DNA of 30,512 nt, taken from positions 1 to 30,512 of the forward strand of contig CAYGBW010000181.1 of the NCBI GenBank assembly GCA_964348185.1. Direction: 5' to 3'. The translations under genes and the position numbers were made by a program. The stretch comes from CAYGBW01 sp964348185 (GTDB lineage Bacteria > Desulfobacterota > BSN033 > WVXP01). Under the pieces are notes generated by a model. The model saw nothing but the letters and a program-made list of their open reading frames with translations, had not been told where the DNA came from and searched no databases. Of this stretch, positions 7,753 through 15,949 are shown in pieces; positions within the stretch are counted from its first letter, which is position 1; the number at the start of each line of letters is the position of its first letter.

Positions 7753-9594
7753 TCACTCCTTTTCCAGTGCGAACCCTACCGAGTTCTGATCGCTACGAGT
7801 GGTTCTCATATCATAGGGCCACCTGTCCATCTCAAGAAAATCCTCTGGAAAACGCTGAGCCATGGTCCTTCGAACATGCTGCTCGATCTCACTCCCTGAC
7901 GTCATTTGATATATCTCCTGAAACAGCCCCCTGGCCTCTTCAACTGTCGAGCTACTGAGAATCTTTTTCACCCTCGGTATTGAGAGGGGGTTCATGCTGA
8001 TTTCGTCCAGTCCGAGGCCCAGAAGGATCCACAGATAGGCAGGCTCGCCCGCCATCTCTCCACAGATAGCAACCTGGAAACCGGCCTCATGCCCCGCCTC
8101 GACAACTTCCCGAATACATCGAAGAACCGCAGGGTGGAGGGGCTCGTACAGATAGGAGACTTGCTCGTTCACCCGGTCAACGGCCAGGGTGTATTGAATG
8201 AGATCATTCGTTCCGATACTGAAGAAGTCGACTTCCCTGGCCAGCAGATCCGCCGTCATGCAGGCCGAAGGGATCTCGATCATGGCACCCACGGGGATTT
8301 TTTCATTAAAAGGGATTCTCTCGGCACTCAATTCGTTCATTGTGTCATAGAGAATCGCTCTTGCCCCTTGAATCTCTTGAATACCCGAAATCATGGGGAG
8401 CAGAATCTTCAGCCGTCCATGGACGCTCGCCCTAAGGATTCCTCTCAATTGGGTCTTAAACAGCTCAACCTCCTTGATGCAAAACCGAATTGCCCTCAAC
8501 CCCATGGCCGGATTAATCTCCTTGACGCCTTCACCGTGATCAGGGAACTTATCCCCTCCCACATCGAGGGTTCGGATGGTCACCCAATGGGGAAAGACCG
8601 CCTCGGCCAATTTCCGATAGGTCTGGTAGTGTTCATCCTCAGAGGGAAGGTCCTTCCGTCCAAAATAGAGGCATTCAGTCCGGTACAGACCAATTCCCTC
8701 TGCACCCCGATTCTTGGCCGATGCAATCTCTTCCAGAAGCTCGATGTTGGCTCCCACGGTGATCCGGTGTCCATCCCGTGTCTCGGCAGGGAGCTGAGAG
8801 AATTTCAGCAACTCCTTTTCAACCGATTTTATCCTCTCCTGGCGCTCGAGATACTGCCTGGAAACCGCTTCCGTTGGATTGATGATCACGACTCCAGCCT
8901 CGCCATCCAGGATCAGTTGATCCCCACTGTTGATCAGGGCCGTGGCCGTCTCGGTTCCAACAACGGATGGAATCCCCAGGGCCTTGGACAGAATGGCCGT
9001 GTGGGAGAACCCGCCTCCAATATCCGTCACAAAACCAACAACGTTTTGTAGATTCAGTTGGATCGTGTCGGCGGGGGACAAATCATGGGCCACGACCACC
9101 ACGTCCCCCTCGATATGGGTAATGTCATCGTCCATATGGCCGACGAGATTCCTAAAGATCCGCTGAGAAACGTATCCGATGTCGTTTTTTCTCTCCCTCA
9201 GATATTGATCTTCGATCGTATCAAAGGCCTTGTTCAACCGTTCCAGGATGATGTCGAGGGCCCATTCGGCATTGAGTTTCCGATTCTTGACCGTGTCGAT
9301 GGTTCCCTGGATCAACATCTGGTCTTCCAGAATCATAAGATGGACATCCAGAATAAAAGCGTGCTTCCTCGCGTCCTCATCGGGGATGGCGTTCTTAATC
9401 TCGAGCAGTTGTTCCTTGGATAATTCGATGGCATCAATGAAGCGTTTGATCTCGTCTTCCACTTCCGTCTCGGCAATTGGTCTCTGGGGAAGCCGGACCT
9501 TGCTTCTGTCTATGGGGAAAGCCCCGCCCACCACGATGCCAGGGGATGCCCCAATGCCCTCAACGATTTGATTCACGAGTTGTTCTCTACCCAT
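7753..9594 (-). CDS. ptsI: Phosphoenolpyruvate-protein phosphotransferase (PTS enzyme I)
   Basis: Enzyme I takes phosphate from PEP onto a histidine and passes it to HPr. The phospho-His is in GGGFSHTAILSKALGIPSVVG (His near residue 198). The PEP-binding barrel contains GLYRTECLYFGR, LDVGGDKFPD and NPAMGLRAIRF. The C-terminal catalytic Cys is in VAICGEMAGEP. The length of about 613 residues exceeds the usual 570-575, with an extra roughly 35-residue C-terminal tail rich in charged residues. I chose the ATG at 9594 (GGAGGG 10 bases upstream). An in-frame GTG at 9615 overlaps that site. No sugar-specific permease is nearby, which suggests a regulatory phosphorelay with the two EIIA proteins of this cluster. 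Confidence 0.96.
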   Translation of the reverse strand: MGREQLVNQIVEGIGASPGIVVGGAFPIDRSKVRLPQRPIAETEVEDEIKRFIDAIELSKEQLLEIKNAIPDEDARKHAFILDVHLMILEDQMLIQGTIDTVKNRKLNAEWALDIILERLNKAFDTIEDQYLRERKNDIGYVSQRIFRNLVGHMDDDITHIEGDVVVVAHDLSPADTIQLNLQNVVGFVTDIGGGFSHTAILSKALGIPSVVGTETATALINSGDQLILDGEAGVVIINPTEAVSRQYLERQERIKSVEKELLKFSQLPAETRDGHRITVGANIELLEEIASAKNRGAEGIGLYRTECLYFGRKDLPSEDEHYQTYRKLAEAVFPHWVTIRTLDVGGDKFPDHGEGVKEINPAMGLRAIRFCIKEVELFKTQLRGILRASVHGRLKILLPMISGIQEIQGARAILYDTMNELSAERIPFNEKIPVGAMIEIPSACMTADLLAREVDFFSIGTNDLIQYTLAVDRVNEQVSYLYEPLHPAVLRCIREVVEAGHEAGFQVAICGEMAGEPAYLWILLGLGLDEISMNPLSIPRVKKILSSSTVEEARGLFQEIYQMTSGSEIEQHVRRTMAQRFPEDFLEMDRWPYDMRTTRSDQNSVGFALEKE

Positions 9595-9620
9595 ACCGAT
9601 CAAACCCTCCACCACAGCGA

Positions 9621-9641
9621 TCCTTTGATCCTTGCAAAGGA
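9621..9641 (-). other. Small hairpin between ptsH and ptsI
   Basis: TCCTTTG (9621-9627) pairs with CAAAGGA (9635-9641) across a 7-base loop. It lies 27 bases upstream of the ptsI start and has no U-run, so it could set relative expression or mRNA processing. It may also be incidental. Confidence 0.3.
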
Positions 9642-9701
9642 ATACCCAAGACGTCGTCTGTCTCTCGTGAGCTCCCAGCCTCTCCCATGGGTGGGATGAT
9701 T

Positions 9702-9968
9702 TCAGTCCTCCCCGAATTTTCGGCTGATCAATTGCCCGAGCGCCCGGACTGCTTCACCGGCATCAGATCCCTCAGCCTTGATTCTAACCTTGGATCCCAT
9801 GGGAGCCGCAAGCATCATCACCCCCATAATGCTCTTGGCATTTGCAACCATTCCATCTTTTTCTATCGAAATTTCAGACACATACATATTGGCCGTTCGG
9901 ACCAGAAGTCCCGCGGCCCTGGCATGTAACCCGAGTTTGTTCTGGATCACGAATGTCAGTTCTTCCAT
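9702..9968 (-). CDS. ptsH: Phosphocarrier protein HPr
   Basis: This 88-residue phosphocarrier accepts phosphate from enzyme I on His15 (NKLGLHARAAG) and donates it to EIIA proteins. The regulatory Ser46 is also present in NAKSIMGVM. It lies in the sequence context recognised by HPr kinase/phosphorylase, whose gene is four genes upstream in the same array. Both phosphorylation sites are therefore intact. The start lacks a strong ribosome-binding site, but the gene begins 12 bases after the EIIA stop, so translation may be coupled. An 86-base gap with a small hairpin (9621-9641) separates it from ptsI. Confidence 0.96.
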   Translation of the reverse strand: MEELTFVIQNKLGLHARAAGLLVRTANMYVSEISIEKDGMVANAKSIMGVMMLAAPMGSKVRIKAEGSDAGEAVRALGQLISRKFGED

Positions 9969-9980
9969 GGTTGCTTTGCT

Positions 9981-10382
9981 TCACGTTTTCTTCAGGATCT
10001 CGCTGGCGATATTGATATTCTTCTGACCATAGGATTTGATGAATTCTGCCAGTTCCCCGAGGGTCATGTCACTGTTATACGTCGACAGCTTCAAGAGCAT
10101 GGGAAGGTTCACCCCTGTGACCACTTCAATCCGGTTGTCCTGGAGGAAAGAGAAACTGATTGTGGCAGGGGTCCCCCCAAACATATCTGTCAAAATGAGA
10201 ACCCCTGACCCTCTGTCCACTTTCCGGATGGCCGCGACAATTTGTTCCCGGATCTCATCGGGGTCGCTGCGCGGATCGATGGATACTGCCTCAAACCCTT
10301 TCAATTGCCCCACGATCATTGCAGCCGCTGAAATCAGTTCCTCTGCCAATCGGCAATGGGTAACGACAACGACACCAACCAT
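9981..10382 (-). CDS. PTS EIIA component, mannose/fructose/sorbose family (ManX N-terminal-like)
   Basis: This small EIIA domain of 133 residues accepts phosphate from HPr. The N-terminal strand MVGVVVVTHCRLAEEL carries the expected active histidine at position 9. The TDMFGGTPATISFSF motif is typical of the family. No EIIB domain is fused and no EIIB, EIIC or EIID gene is visible, unlike classical mannose transporters. A regulatory output is therefore likely, but this is inference. The ATG at 10382 is preceded by AAAGG at 5 bases; a longer start at 10418 would include that site. It lies between rapZ and ptsH. Confidence 0.92.
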   Translation of the reverse strand: MVGVVVVTHCRLAEELISAAAMIVGQLKGFEAVSIDPRSDPDEIREQIVAAIRKVDRGSGVLILTDMFGGTPATISFSFLQDNRIEVVTGVNLPMLLKLSTYNSDMTLGELAEFIKSYGQKNINIASEILKKT

Positions 10383-10496
10383 GACATCCTTTCTCCCTTC
10401 ACGTTCGGATCCAGCCACCCGTAAAGGGTACCTTGGCTCTTCTGAATTAACCTCTGGGAAAGGGATTCTACAAAGCCAACCCCCTCTCTGAGAGGC

Positions 10497-11375
10497 CTAG
10501 CCTTTTCCCAGGTCCCGGTGTCGGACTTCCAAAAAGGCGTCCTCGTCTCCCAGAGCCTTTCTCAGGATTGCCCCGAGTTCCTCCACAATTACGACGGAGC
10601 GGTGCCGCCCTCCAGTGCACCCAATTGCAAGGGTGAGATAGGCCTTTCCCTCCTTTTCGTAAAGGGGGATGAGAAATGTGACAAGGTCCTGAAATCTTGC
10701 GATGAACGCTTTCGTTTCCGGCCATTTCAACACGTACTCCCGAACCTCCCTCTCTACGCCAGTCAGTCTCTTCAGACCATTGATAAAGAATGGATTCGGG
10801 AGAAATCTCACGTCCAGAATAATGTCCGCATCATAGGGTATCCCAAAGCTGTAGCCAAAGGACATCAAGGTGACCGCCATCCTCCGTGGCGGTATTTCCT
10901 TGAGGAAAAATCGGGTAGCAACCTCCTTGAGTTGGTGAACATTGAGATCAGAGGTATCGATCACCTTGTCTGCCAGATCCCTGAGGATCATGAGTCGTTC
11001 CCGCTCCATCTTGATCCCCTCCTGGATGGATATTCCAACGGCAAGGGGATGATGGCGGCGGGTTTCCCTATATCTTCTCACCAGGATCTCATCACTGGCC
11101 TCCAGGAAAAGAATCTGAACGGAAAACCCCTCAAGCTTCAATTCCCCAATGATCTGCCTGGCATCTGCCATGAACTCCTCCCCACGAATATCAATCACCA
11201 GCCCGACCTTGGAGATTCTCCGTACCGATTGTTGGCACAGTTCGATGAACTTGGGGAAAAGAACAATGGGCAGGTTGTCTACACAGTAAAATCCCATGTC
11301 CTCCATGGCTTTGATGGCGGTTGTCTTTCCTGAACCGGAAAGCCCACTGATGAGAACAACCCTAAGATCCCTCAC
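10497..11375 (-). CDS. rapZ: RNase adapter protein RapZ / YvcJ-type nucleotide-binding protein
   Basis: A P-loop protein of 292 residues. Walker A is GLSGSGKTT (residues 11-19), followed by the family blocks DMGFYCVDNLP and SFGYSFGIPYDADIILDVRFLPNP. Near the C-terminus is the GCTGGRHRSV motif (about 252-261). In Enterobacteriaceae RapZ guides RNase E to the sRNA GlmZ, controlling glucosamine-6-phosphate synthase and so envelope precursor supply. In Bacillus the homologue YvcJ binds nucleotides. The role in this organism is not known. Translation starts at GTG 11375, which overlaps the hprK stop by four bases (GTGA), so the two are translationally coupled. Confidence 0.95.
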   Translation of the reverse strand: MRDLRVVLISGLSGSGKTTAIKAMEDMGFYCVDNLPIVLFPKFIELCQQSVRRISKVGLVIDIRGEEFMADARQIIGELKLEGFSVQILFLEASDEILVRRYRETRRHHPLAVGISIQEGIKMERERLMILRDLADKVIDTSDLNVHQLKEVATRFFLKEIPPRRMAVTLMSFGYSFGIPYDADIILDVRFLPNPFFINGLKRLTGVEREVREYVLKWPETKAFIARFQDLVTFLIPLYEKEGKAYLTLAIGCTGGRHRSVVIVEELGAILRKALGDEDAFLEVRHRDLGKG

Positions 11376-12337
11376 TCGACTTCGTCCCCGATGGGATTTC
11401 TCTCTCCGCCGCCCGTTATCCTTGCCATGAGCTCTTTTTCAAATTCTCTGGAAGGATGGTATCCCATAACCTTCAAAAGGTGATTCCTGGCGGCGACCTC
11501 GATTATCGAGGCCAAATTCCGCCCGGGAGTCACCGGTATTTTGACCAGAGGAAGATGAGCGCCAAGAACCGAATAGAACTCTTCCTCAAACCCCAGACGA
11601 TCGTAATCCTTATGGCCCTCCCATTCGACCAGCTCGACCACCACTTCGACTTTCTTTCTCTCCCTGATCGCCTCGACGCCGAACAGTTTCGCGACATTGA
11701 TGATTCCCAAGCCCCGGATCTCCATGTGATATTTTACCGTGTCTATCCCACACCCAAAGACGATGTGAGGAGACCGTCGATAGAGAAAAACCATGTCATC
11801 GGCAACAAATCGATGGCCCCGGAGGATAAGGTCCAAAGCACACTCGCTCTTCCCAATGCCACTCCTCCCGAGAATCAGAACCCCCACACCAAAGACATCG
11901 ACAAGAACTCCGTGAATGGTCGTGCGAGCCGCCAGCTTGTTCTCGAGGAACTTCACGATCCTTTCGATGAGCTCGGTGGTTGGAAGCTCAGTCTGGAATA
12001 GGGGAATTCTCTTTTTCTGGCTTTCCTCGATGAGGAGGCGTGGGATCTCATGGTTTTTTGTCACGATGAAGCAGGCGATTCTCAACCCACAGATCTTCTT
12101 TATAATCTCGTCTCTTTTCTCAGGGGAAAGGGTACGAAGATAGGAAAGTTCCGTATTTCCGATGACTTGAACTCGAAAAGGCTGGACGAAACGGGTATAT
12201 CCCGCAAAGGCCAATCCTATTTTTTGAACCTGAGAAAACCTGATCCGTTTTTTCAGCCCTCTTGCCCCTGCGATGAGTCGAAGCCGCAGATCGTATTCAC
12301 GATCACGATACAGATCTTCTCCAGAGACCCCAGCCAT
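11372..12337 (-). CDS. hprK: HPr kinase/phosphorylase
   Basis: This bifunctional enzyme phosphorylates and dephosphorylates Ser46 of HPr. The protein has 321 residues. The N-terminal regulatory domain is followed by the catalytic domain, with TTIHGVLVDVFG (His near 142), Walker A GRSGIGKS (157-164), the ADD pair (about 179-181) and the signature EIRGLGIINVAKLFG (about 206-220). All key elements are present. The substrate gene ptsH with an intact Ser46 lies in the same array. The ATG at 12337 is preceded by GGAGG about 10 bases upstream. ptsN lies 27 bases upstream and rapZ overlaps the 3' end by 4 bases. Confidence 0.97.
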   Translation of the reverse strand: MAGVSGEDLYRDREYDLRLRLIAGARGLKKRIRFSQVQKIGLAFAGYTRFVQPFRVQVIGNTELSYLRTLSPEKRDEIIKKICGLRIACFIVTKNHEIPRLLIEESQKKRIPLFQTELPTTELIERIVKFLENKLAARTTIHGVLVDVFGVGVLILGRSGIGKSECALDLILRGHRFVADDMVFLYRRSPHIVFGCGIDTVKYHMEIRGLGIINVAKLFGVEAIRERKKVEVVVELVEWEGHKDYDRLGFEEEFYSVLGAHLPLVKIPVTPGRNLASIIEVAARNHLLKVMGYHPSREFEKELMARITGGGERNPIGDEVE

Positions 12338-12364
12338 TAAGAAAAAGCCTCCACCGAATGCACA

Positions 12365-12826
12365 TCAGTACTGGGCATCCTCTTCTGAAATGATCTGAAA
12401 AATCTCCTCTTTGCACTCTGCCTCCATCAGCCTTTTCCTGAAGTGTGTATCCTTCAGAAGCCTAGAAATCCTTGCCAAAGCCTTCAGATGAATCCCCGCC
12501 GAATTCTCCGGGGCCACCAGAAGGAAAAAGAGATGGGTGGGTTTCTGATCGATAGACTCGAAATCCACCCCCTCGAGGCTTCTTCCAAAAGAAGCAACTA
12601 CCCCCCCGAGTTTCTTGATTTTCCCATGGGGAATGGCAATTCCATCACCGATCCCTGTGCTCCCCAATTTCTCACGATCTAGCAGAACCTCCACGACCGT
12701 CTCAAGATCAGGCAGTTTTCCCTGAGCAACCAGGACGCCGGCCAGCTCTTCCAGAACCCCTTTCTTATTCTTCGATTGGAGATTGGGAATAAGCAAATCC
12801 TCGTTCAAAATCTCAGAAATCTTCAT
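12365..12826 (-). CDS. ptsN: PTS IIA-like nitrogen-regulatory protein PtsN (EIIA-Ntr)
   Basis: A 153-residue EIIA of the fructose/nitrogen type. The phospho-acceptor is His67 in GIGDGIAIPHGKIKKL. The downstream block PTHLFFLLVAPENSAGIHLKALARISRLL is characteristic. In proteobacteria EIIA-Ntr is the end point of a regulatory phosphorelay that affects potassium, nitrogen and envelope stress responses. Here the upstream donor would be the HPr and enzyme I of the same array, as no PtsP (GAF-domain EI) or dedicated NPr is present in the window. The ATG at 12826 is preceded by GGAGG and GAGGG. It lies 35 bases after hpf. Confidence 0.95.
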   Translation of the reverse strand: MKISEILNEDLLIPNLQSKNKKGVLEELAGVLVAQGKLPDLETVVEVLLDREKLGSTGIGDGIAIPHGKIKKLGGVVASFGRSLEGVDFESIDQKPTHLFFLLVAPENSAGIHLKALARISRLLKDTHFRKRLMEAECKEEIFQIISEEDAQY

Positions 12827-12861
12827 ACCCTCTGCCTCCGAGTCCCAACCATTCGGCCCCT

Positions 12862-13407
12862 CTAGTGAACCTCGGGCTCGATAAGCCCATAGTTTCCGTC
12901 CTTTCTTCGGTAGACGACATTAAGCGACCCAGAATCGGAGTTGGTAAAAACAAAAAAATCATTCTCCCCCGCATCGAGTCGAAGAATGGCCTCTTCAGGG
13001 GACATCGGCTTTGCCGAATGTTCATTGCTCTTGATGATTCGTGCCTCCTGCACGGTCCCAGAACTCTCTGGAGCCAGGACGTCCATCTGATACCGCTGAT
13101 CCTGAGGGGGAAGATTCGACCTCCTGGGCTTCGTCTTGCCCCGGTGTCTCCGGATCTGTCTCTCAAGTTTGTCGATCAATTTGTCTATCGCAGAGTACAT
13201 GTCGTCCGTCTTTTCCATCCCTTTGACCGTGTATCCATCCCCTGTGATCATCGCTTCCGCAATGTTCCTGAACTTTTCCACCGACAAGACAACGCGTGCC
13301 TCTACGGGCCGTTCCAAATACTTCTTCAGCTTTAGAATCTTTTGCTTTGCATAGCCTTTCACCGCCTCATTGGCCTCAAAATTCCTGAAGGTCACCATTA
13401 CCTGCAT
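12862..13407 (-). CDS. hpf: Ribosome hibernation promoting factor, long form
   Basis: This protein binds the 30S decoding region and, in the long form, joins two 70S ribosomes into inactive 100S dimers. The N-terminal domain (about 1-100) is the S30AE/YfiA fold. A linker rich in Arg and Pro follows. The C-terminal roughly 55 residues (MSPEEAILRLDAGENDFFVFTNSD... and GNYGLIEP) form the dimerisation domain. The length of 181 residues is that of long HPF. A consensus AGGAGG lies 7 bases before the ATG at 13407; a longer in-frame start at 13482 is upstream of the promoter -10 and so unlikely. A good promoter lies immediately upstream, giving a very short leader. Confidence 0.95.
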   Translation of the reverse strand: MQVMVTFRNFEANEAVKGYAKQKILKLKKYLERPVEARVVLSVEKFRNIAEAMITGDGYTVKGMEKTDDMYSAIDKLIDKLERQIRRHRGKTKPRRSNLPPQDQRYQMDVLAPESSGTVQEARIIKSNEHSAKPMSPEEAILRLDAGENDFFVFTNSDSGSLNVVYRRKDGNYGLIEPEVH

Positions 13408-13429
13408 TTTGAACCTCCTAGAGAATTTT

Positions 13430-13458
13430 AAACTACTTCCTTTTCCGTCGGGTGTCAA
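13430..13458 (-). promoter_or_regulatory. Sigma-70-type promoter for hpf and the genes after it
   Basis: On the minus strand a consensus -35 TTGACA (13458-13453) is followed by a 17-base spacer and a -10 of TAGTTT (13435-13430), with TTAAAAT overlapping just downstream. The AGGAGG of hpf begins 13 bases after the -10, so the transcript leader would be only about 15-20 bases. It would drive hpf, ptsN, hprK, rapZ and the downstream PTS genes independently of rpoN. Confidence 0.6.
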
Positions 13459-13595
13459 TGCATGATCCCGAGCTATATTCACTAAAGCAGTCAGGAAATG
13501 GATAAATCAAGGTCTCGAGCGAGAAAAGGATCAACGGGCCAGGACTCCAGCCTTCAGGTCGGAAAACCCTGTGGATTGAGCTCCCTTTTCAAAGG

Positions 13596-15044
13596 TCAAA
13601 AGAGCCTCTTTCTCTCATTTGAGGACAGGATCTTTAATGATTCACGGTACTTGGCAACGGTCCTTCGCGCGATATTGATGTTCATTCCCCTCAGCATGTG
13701 GACGATCTTCTCGTCACTGTATGGCTTCCTCGGGTTTTCTTTCGCGATAATGTCCTTAATCAGGTTCTTCACACTCTCAGAAGCAAAATCCTCCCCACGA
13801 AAGGAACTGATGCTGTTGTTAAAAAAGTACTTTAGCTCAAAGATACCTTGAGGCGTATGAACATATTTGTTGTTGGTCGCTCGGCTGACTGTCGACTCAT
13901 GCATCTCAATATCTTCCGCCACATCCCTGAGGACCAGGGGTCTGAGATAGTTCACCCCTTTGTCGAGAAACTCCCACTGAAATTTGACGAGGCTCTTTGT
14001 AACCCGGTAGATTGTCCGCTGCCTCTGGTGAATGCTCTTCAAGAGCCACACGGCGGAGCGGAGTCTGTCCTGAATGTATCGACGATCACAATCCGGTGTT
14101 CCATTGCCGGACCGGAGCATGTTTCGATAGGTGCTGTTTATTCTTAGCCGAGGCAACTCATCCTCGTTAAGAACCACCACGTACTCCCCTTCGATTTTGT
14201 ACACAAAAACATCGGGAATGATGTTCTGAACTTCCTCGCCACTGTACTGCCTGCCCGGCTTTGGCTCCATTTCGGAAATGAGTCGAATTGCATCCATCAC
14301 CCTATTTAGGGAAACACCCAGTTTTTTTGCAATCTGTCCGTAGTTTCTGTTTCTGAGACGTGTCATGTGGTGCATGACAATTTCCCGGGCAATTGGATCC
14401 GGTTCCCCCAGGGCCTCGAGTTGTGCCAGGAGGCACTCTCCAAGATTCCTAGCGCCAACGCCAACCGGATCAAACATCTGGATTCGTTTCACGACCTCTT
14501 CCACCGCCTCAGGAGTGCCGTTCACATGCCCGGCTATTTCCTCGACTGAGGTGTTGAGATAACCATTTTCATCCAGACTGCCGATGATGAACCGACCGAG
14601 TTCTTGCTGGTGTTCGTTGAGGTCGGAGAGGCGGAGCTGCCACATCAGGTGGTCCGCCAGATCAGTCTTGCGAGTCAGAAAGTTCTCAAAGGAGGGCCGA
14701 TCTTCGCTGTCAGCTGAAACCCGGTAGTGGGAAACGTCGACTCCCTCTAGATAACTCTCCCAATCGAAATCATCTCGCCCCTCTCCCTCTCCCTTGACCT
14801 CTACCGTCATCTCCTTGGGCTTTTCCTCAATCGGCTCCTCCGGGCCATCACCCTCATACGGGGACGCATCCTTTTCTTCTGAGGATTCTGCCTCTTCTAA
14901 CATGGGATTCTCTTGAATTTCTTCTTGAATCAGGTCTACCAGTTCCATCCGGGTCAGTTGAAGGAGTTTGATCGCCTGCTGGAGCTGGGGCGTAATTACC
15001 AACTGTTGAGTCAGCTTGGGGCTTTGCTTGATCTCTAGGGCCAT
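13596..15044 (-). CDS. rpoN: RNA polymerase sigma-54 factor
   Basis: The alternative sigma factor for -24/-12 promoters, which needs an AAA+ enhancer-binding activator. Region I (residues 1-50) is Gln/Leu-rich (LTQQLVITPQLQQAIKLLQL). Region II (about 51-101) is strongly acidic. The core-binding and helix-turn-helix regions follow, and the RpoN box ARRTVAKYRE lies near residues 459-468. The length of 482 residues is standard. Only a weak ribosome-binding site precedes the ATG at 15044. It lies 29 bases after lptB, an arrangement conserved in many proteobacteria (lptA-lptB-rpoN-hpf-ptsN). Confidence 0.98.
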   Translation of the reverse strand: MALEIKQSPKLTQQLVITPQLQQAIKLLQLTRMELVDLIQEEIQENPMLEEAESSEEKDASPYEGDGPEEPIEEKPKEMTVEVKGEGEGRDDFDWESYLEGVDVSHYRVSADSEDRPSFENFLTRKTDLADHLMWQLRLSDLNEHQQELGRFIIGSLDENGYLNTSVEEIAGHVNGTPEAVEEVVKRIQMFDPVGVGARNLGECLLAQLEALGEPDPIAREIVMHHMTRLRNRNYGQIAKKLGVSLNRVMDAIRLISEMEPKPGRQYSGEEVQNIIPDVFVYKIEGEYVVVLNEDELPRLRINSTYRNMLRSGNGTPDCDRRYIQDRLRSAVWLLKSIHQRQRTIYRVTKSLVKFQWEFLDKGVNYLRPLVLRDVAEDIEMHESTVSRATNNKYVHTPQGIFELKYFFNNSISSFRGEDFASESVKNLIKDIIAKENPRKPYSDEKIVHMLRGMNINIARRTVAKYRESLKILSSNERKRLF

Positions 15045-15073
15045 AGTTTCATCTCACTATCAAGGGTTAGGGC

Positions 15074-15904
15074 TCAACTCCGTCTCGCCTCCACGGAGTC
15101 CGCGAGCTTTCTCTCTTCCAACGTGAACGAATCGCCCAGGTAGAGTCTTCGGGCTTTTGGACTTTTTGCAATTTTTTCTGGAGATCCTGATTCCAGGATC
15201 TTTCCCTCATTCAAAATGTAGGCCCTCTCACAAATGCCCAGAGTCTCACGCACATTGTGGTCAGTAATAATAATCCCGATCCCCTTGGATTTCAATCGAA
15301 TGATAATACTCTGGATGTCAGTCAGTGCAATCGGATCGATCCCTGCAAAGGGCTCATCGAGAAGGATGAACAGGGGAGAAGTAACCAAGGCCCTCGTTAT
15401 CTCAACCCTCCGTCTCTCCCCGCCAGAAAGGGAGTATGCCTTCCGATCGCGAATGACCCCCAACCCCAGTTCGTTCAGAAGGGATTCCAGTCGCTCCTTC
15501 CGCTCAGATCTGGACAACGGCAGAGACTCGAGAATGGCCATGATATTCTCCTCAACGGTCAGTTTACGGAAAACCGAAGATTCCTGAGGCAGATATCCAA
15601 TCCCCTTTCTCGCTCTCATGTACATGGGAAGATCCGTAATATCCTCGTCGTTGAGATAAACCCGTCCCCCCTCCGGTCGAATCAGACCGATAACCAGGTA
15701 GAATATGGTCGTCTTGCCCGCTCCATTGGGTCCGAGGAGGCCAACGACTTCCCCGGCTTTGACTGTGATGCCAATCCCGTCGACAACCCTTCTCTTCCGG
15801 AACGACTTGGTGAGGCCGCAAGCCGAAACCGTCCCATTTCTCCTAGTCGATGTCATTCCTTCTGTCTCAGCCGGTTTTCCTCCATTCGGATTCTTTGTTA
15901 TCAT
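15074..15904 (-). CDS. lptB: LPS export ABC transporter ATP-binding protein LptB
   Basis: The cytoplasmic ATPase of the LptB2FG machine that pulls LPS from the inner membrane onto the Lpt bridge. Walker A GPNGAGKTT lies near residues 58-66, the Q-loop in GYLPQESSVFRKL, the signature LSGGERRR near 159-166 and Walker B ILLDEP near 180-185. The usual length is about 240 residues; this reading has 276 because of an N-terminal extension. I chose ATG 15904, which has GGAG at 4 bases. ATG 15856 and ATG 15940 are possible. Partners lptA and lptC are immediately upstream; lptF and lptG are not in the window. Confidence 0.95.
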   Translation of the reverse strand: MITKNPNGGKPAETEGMTSTRRNGTVSACGLTKSFRKRRVVDGIGITVKAGEVVGLLGPNGAGKTTIFYLVIGLIRPEGGRVYLNDEDITDLPMYMRARKGIGYLPQESSVFRKLTVEENIMAILESLPLSRSERKERLESLLNELGLGVIRDRKAYSLSGGERRRVEITRALVTSPLFILLDEPFAGIDPIALTDIQSIIIRLKSKGIGIIITDHNVRETLGICERAYILNEGKILESGSPEKIAKSPKARRLYLGDSFTLEERKLADSVEARRS

Positions 15905-15949
15905 AGATCTCCACAGATTTTCGTCGCCTATGGCACTCATCACCGTTGA

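Noticed and set aside
8089..9051. 320-residue open frame antisense to ptsI
   Set aside because: It lies wholly within ptsI, which has all its catalytic motifs. This is an antisense shadow of a codon-biased gene.
10518..11333. 271-residue open frame antisense to rapZ
   Set aside because: It lies within rapZ and has no domain signature. The opposite strand has Walker A and GCTGGxHRS motifs.
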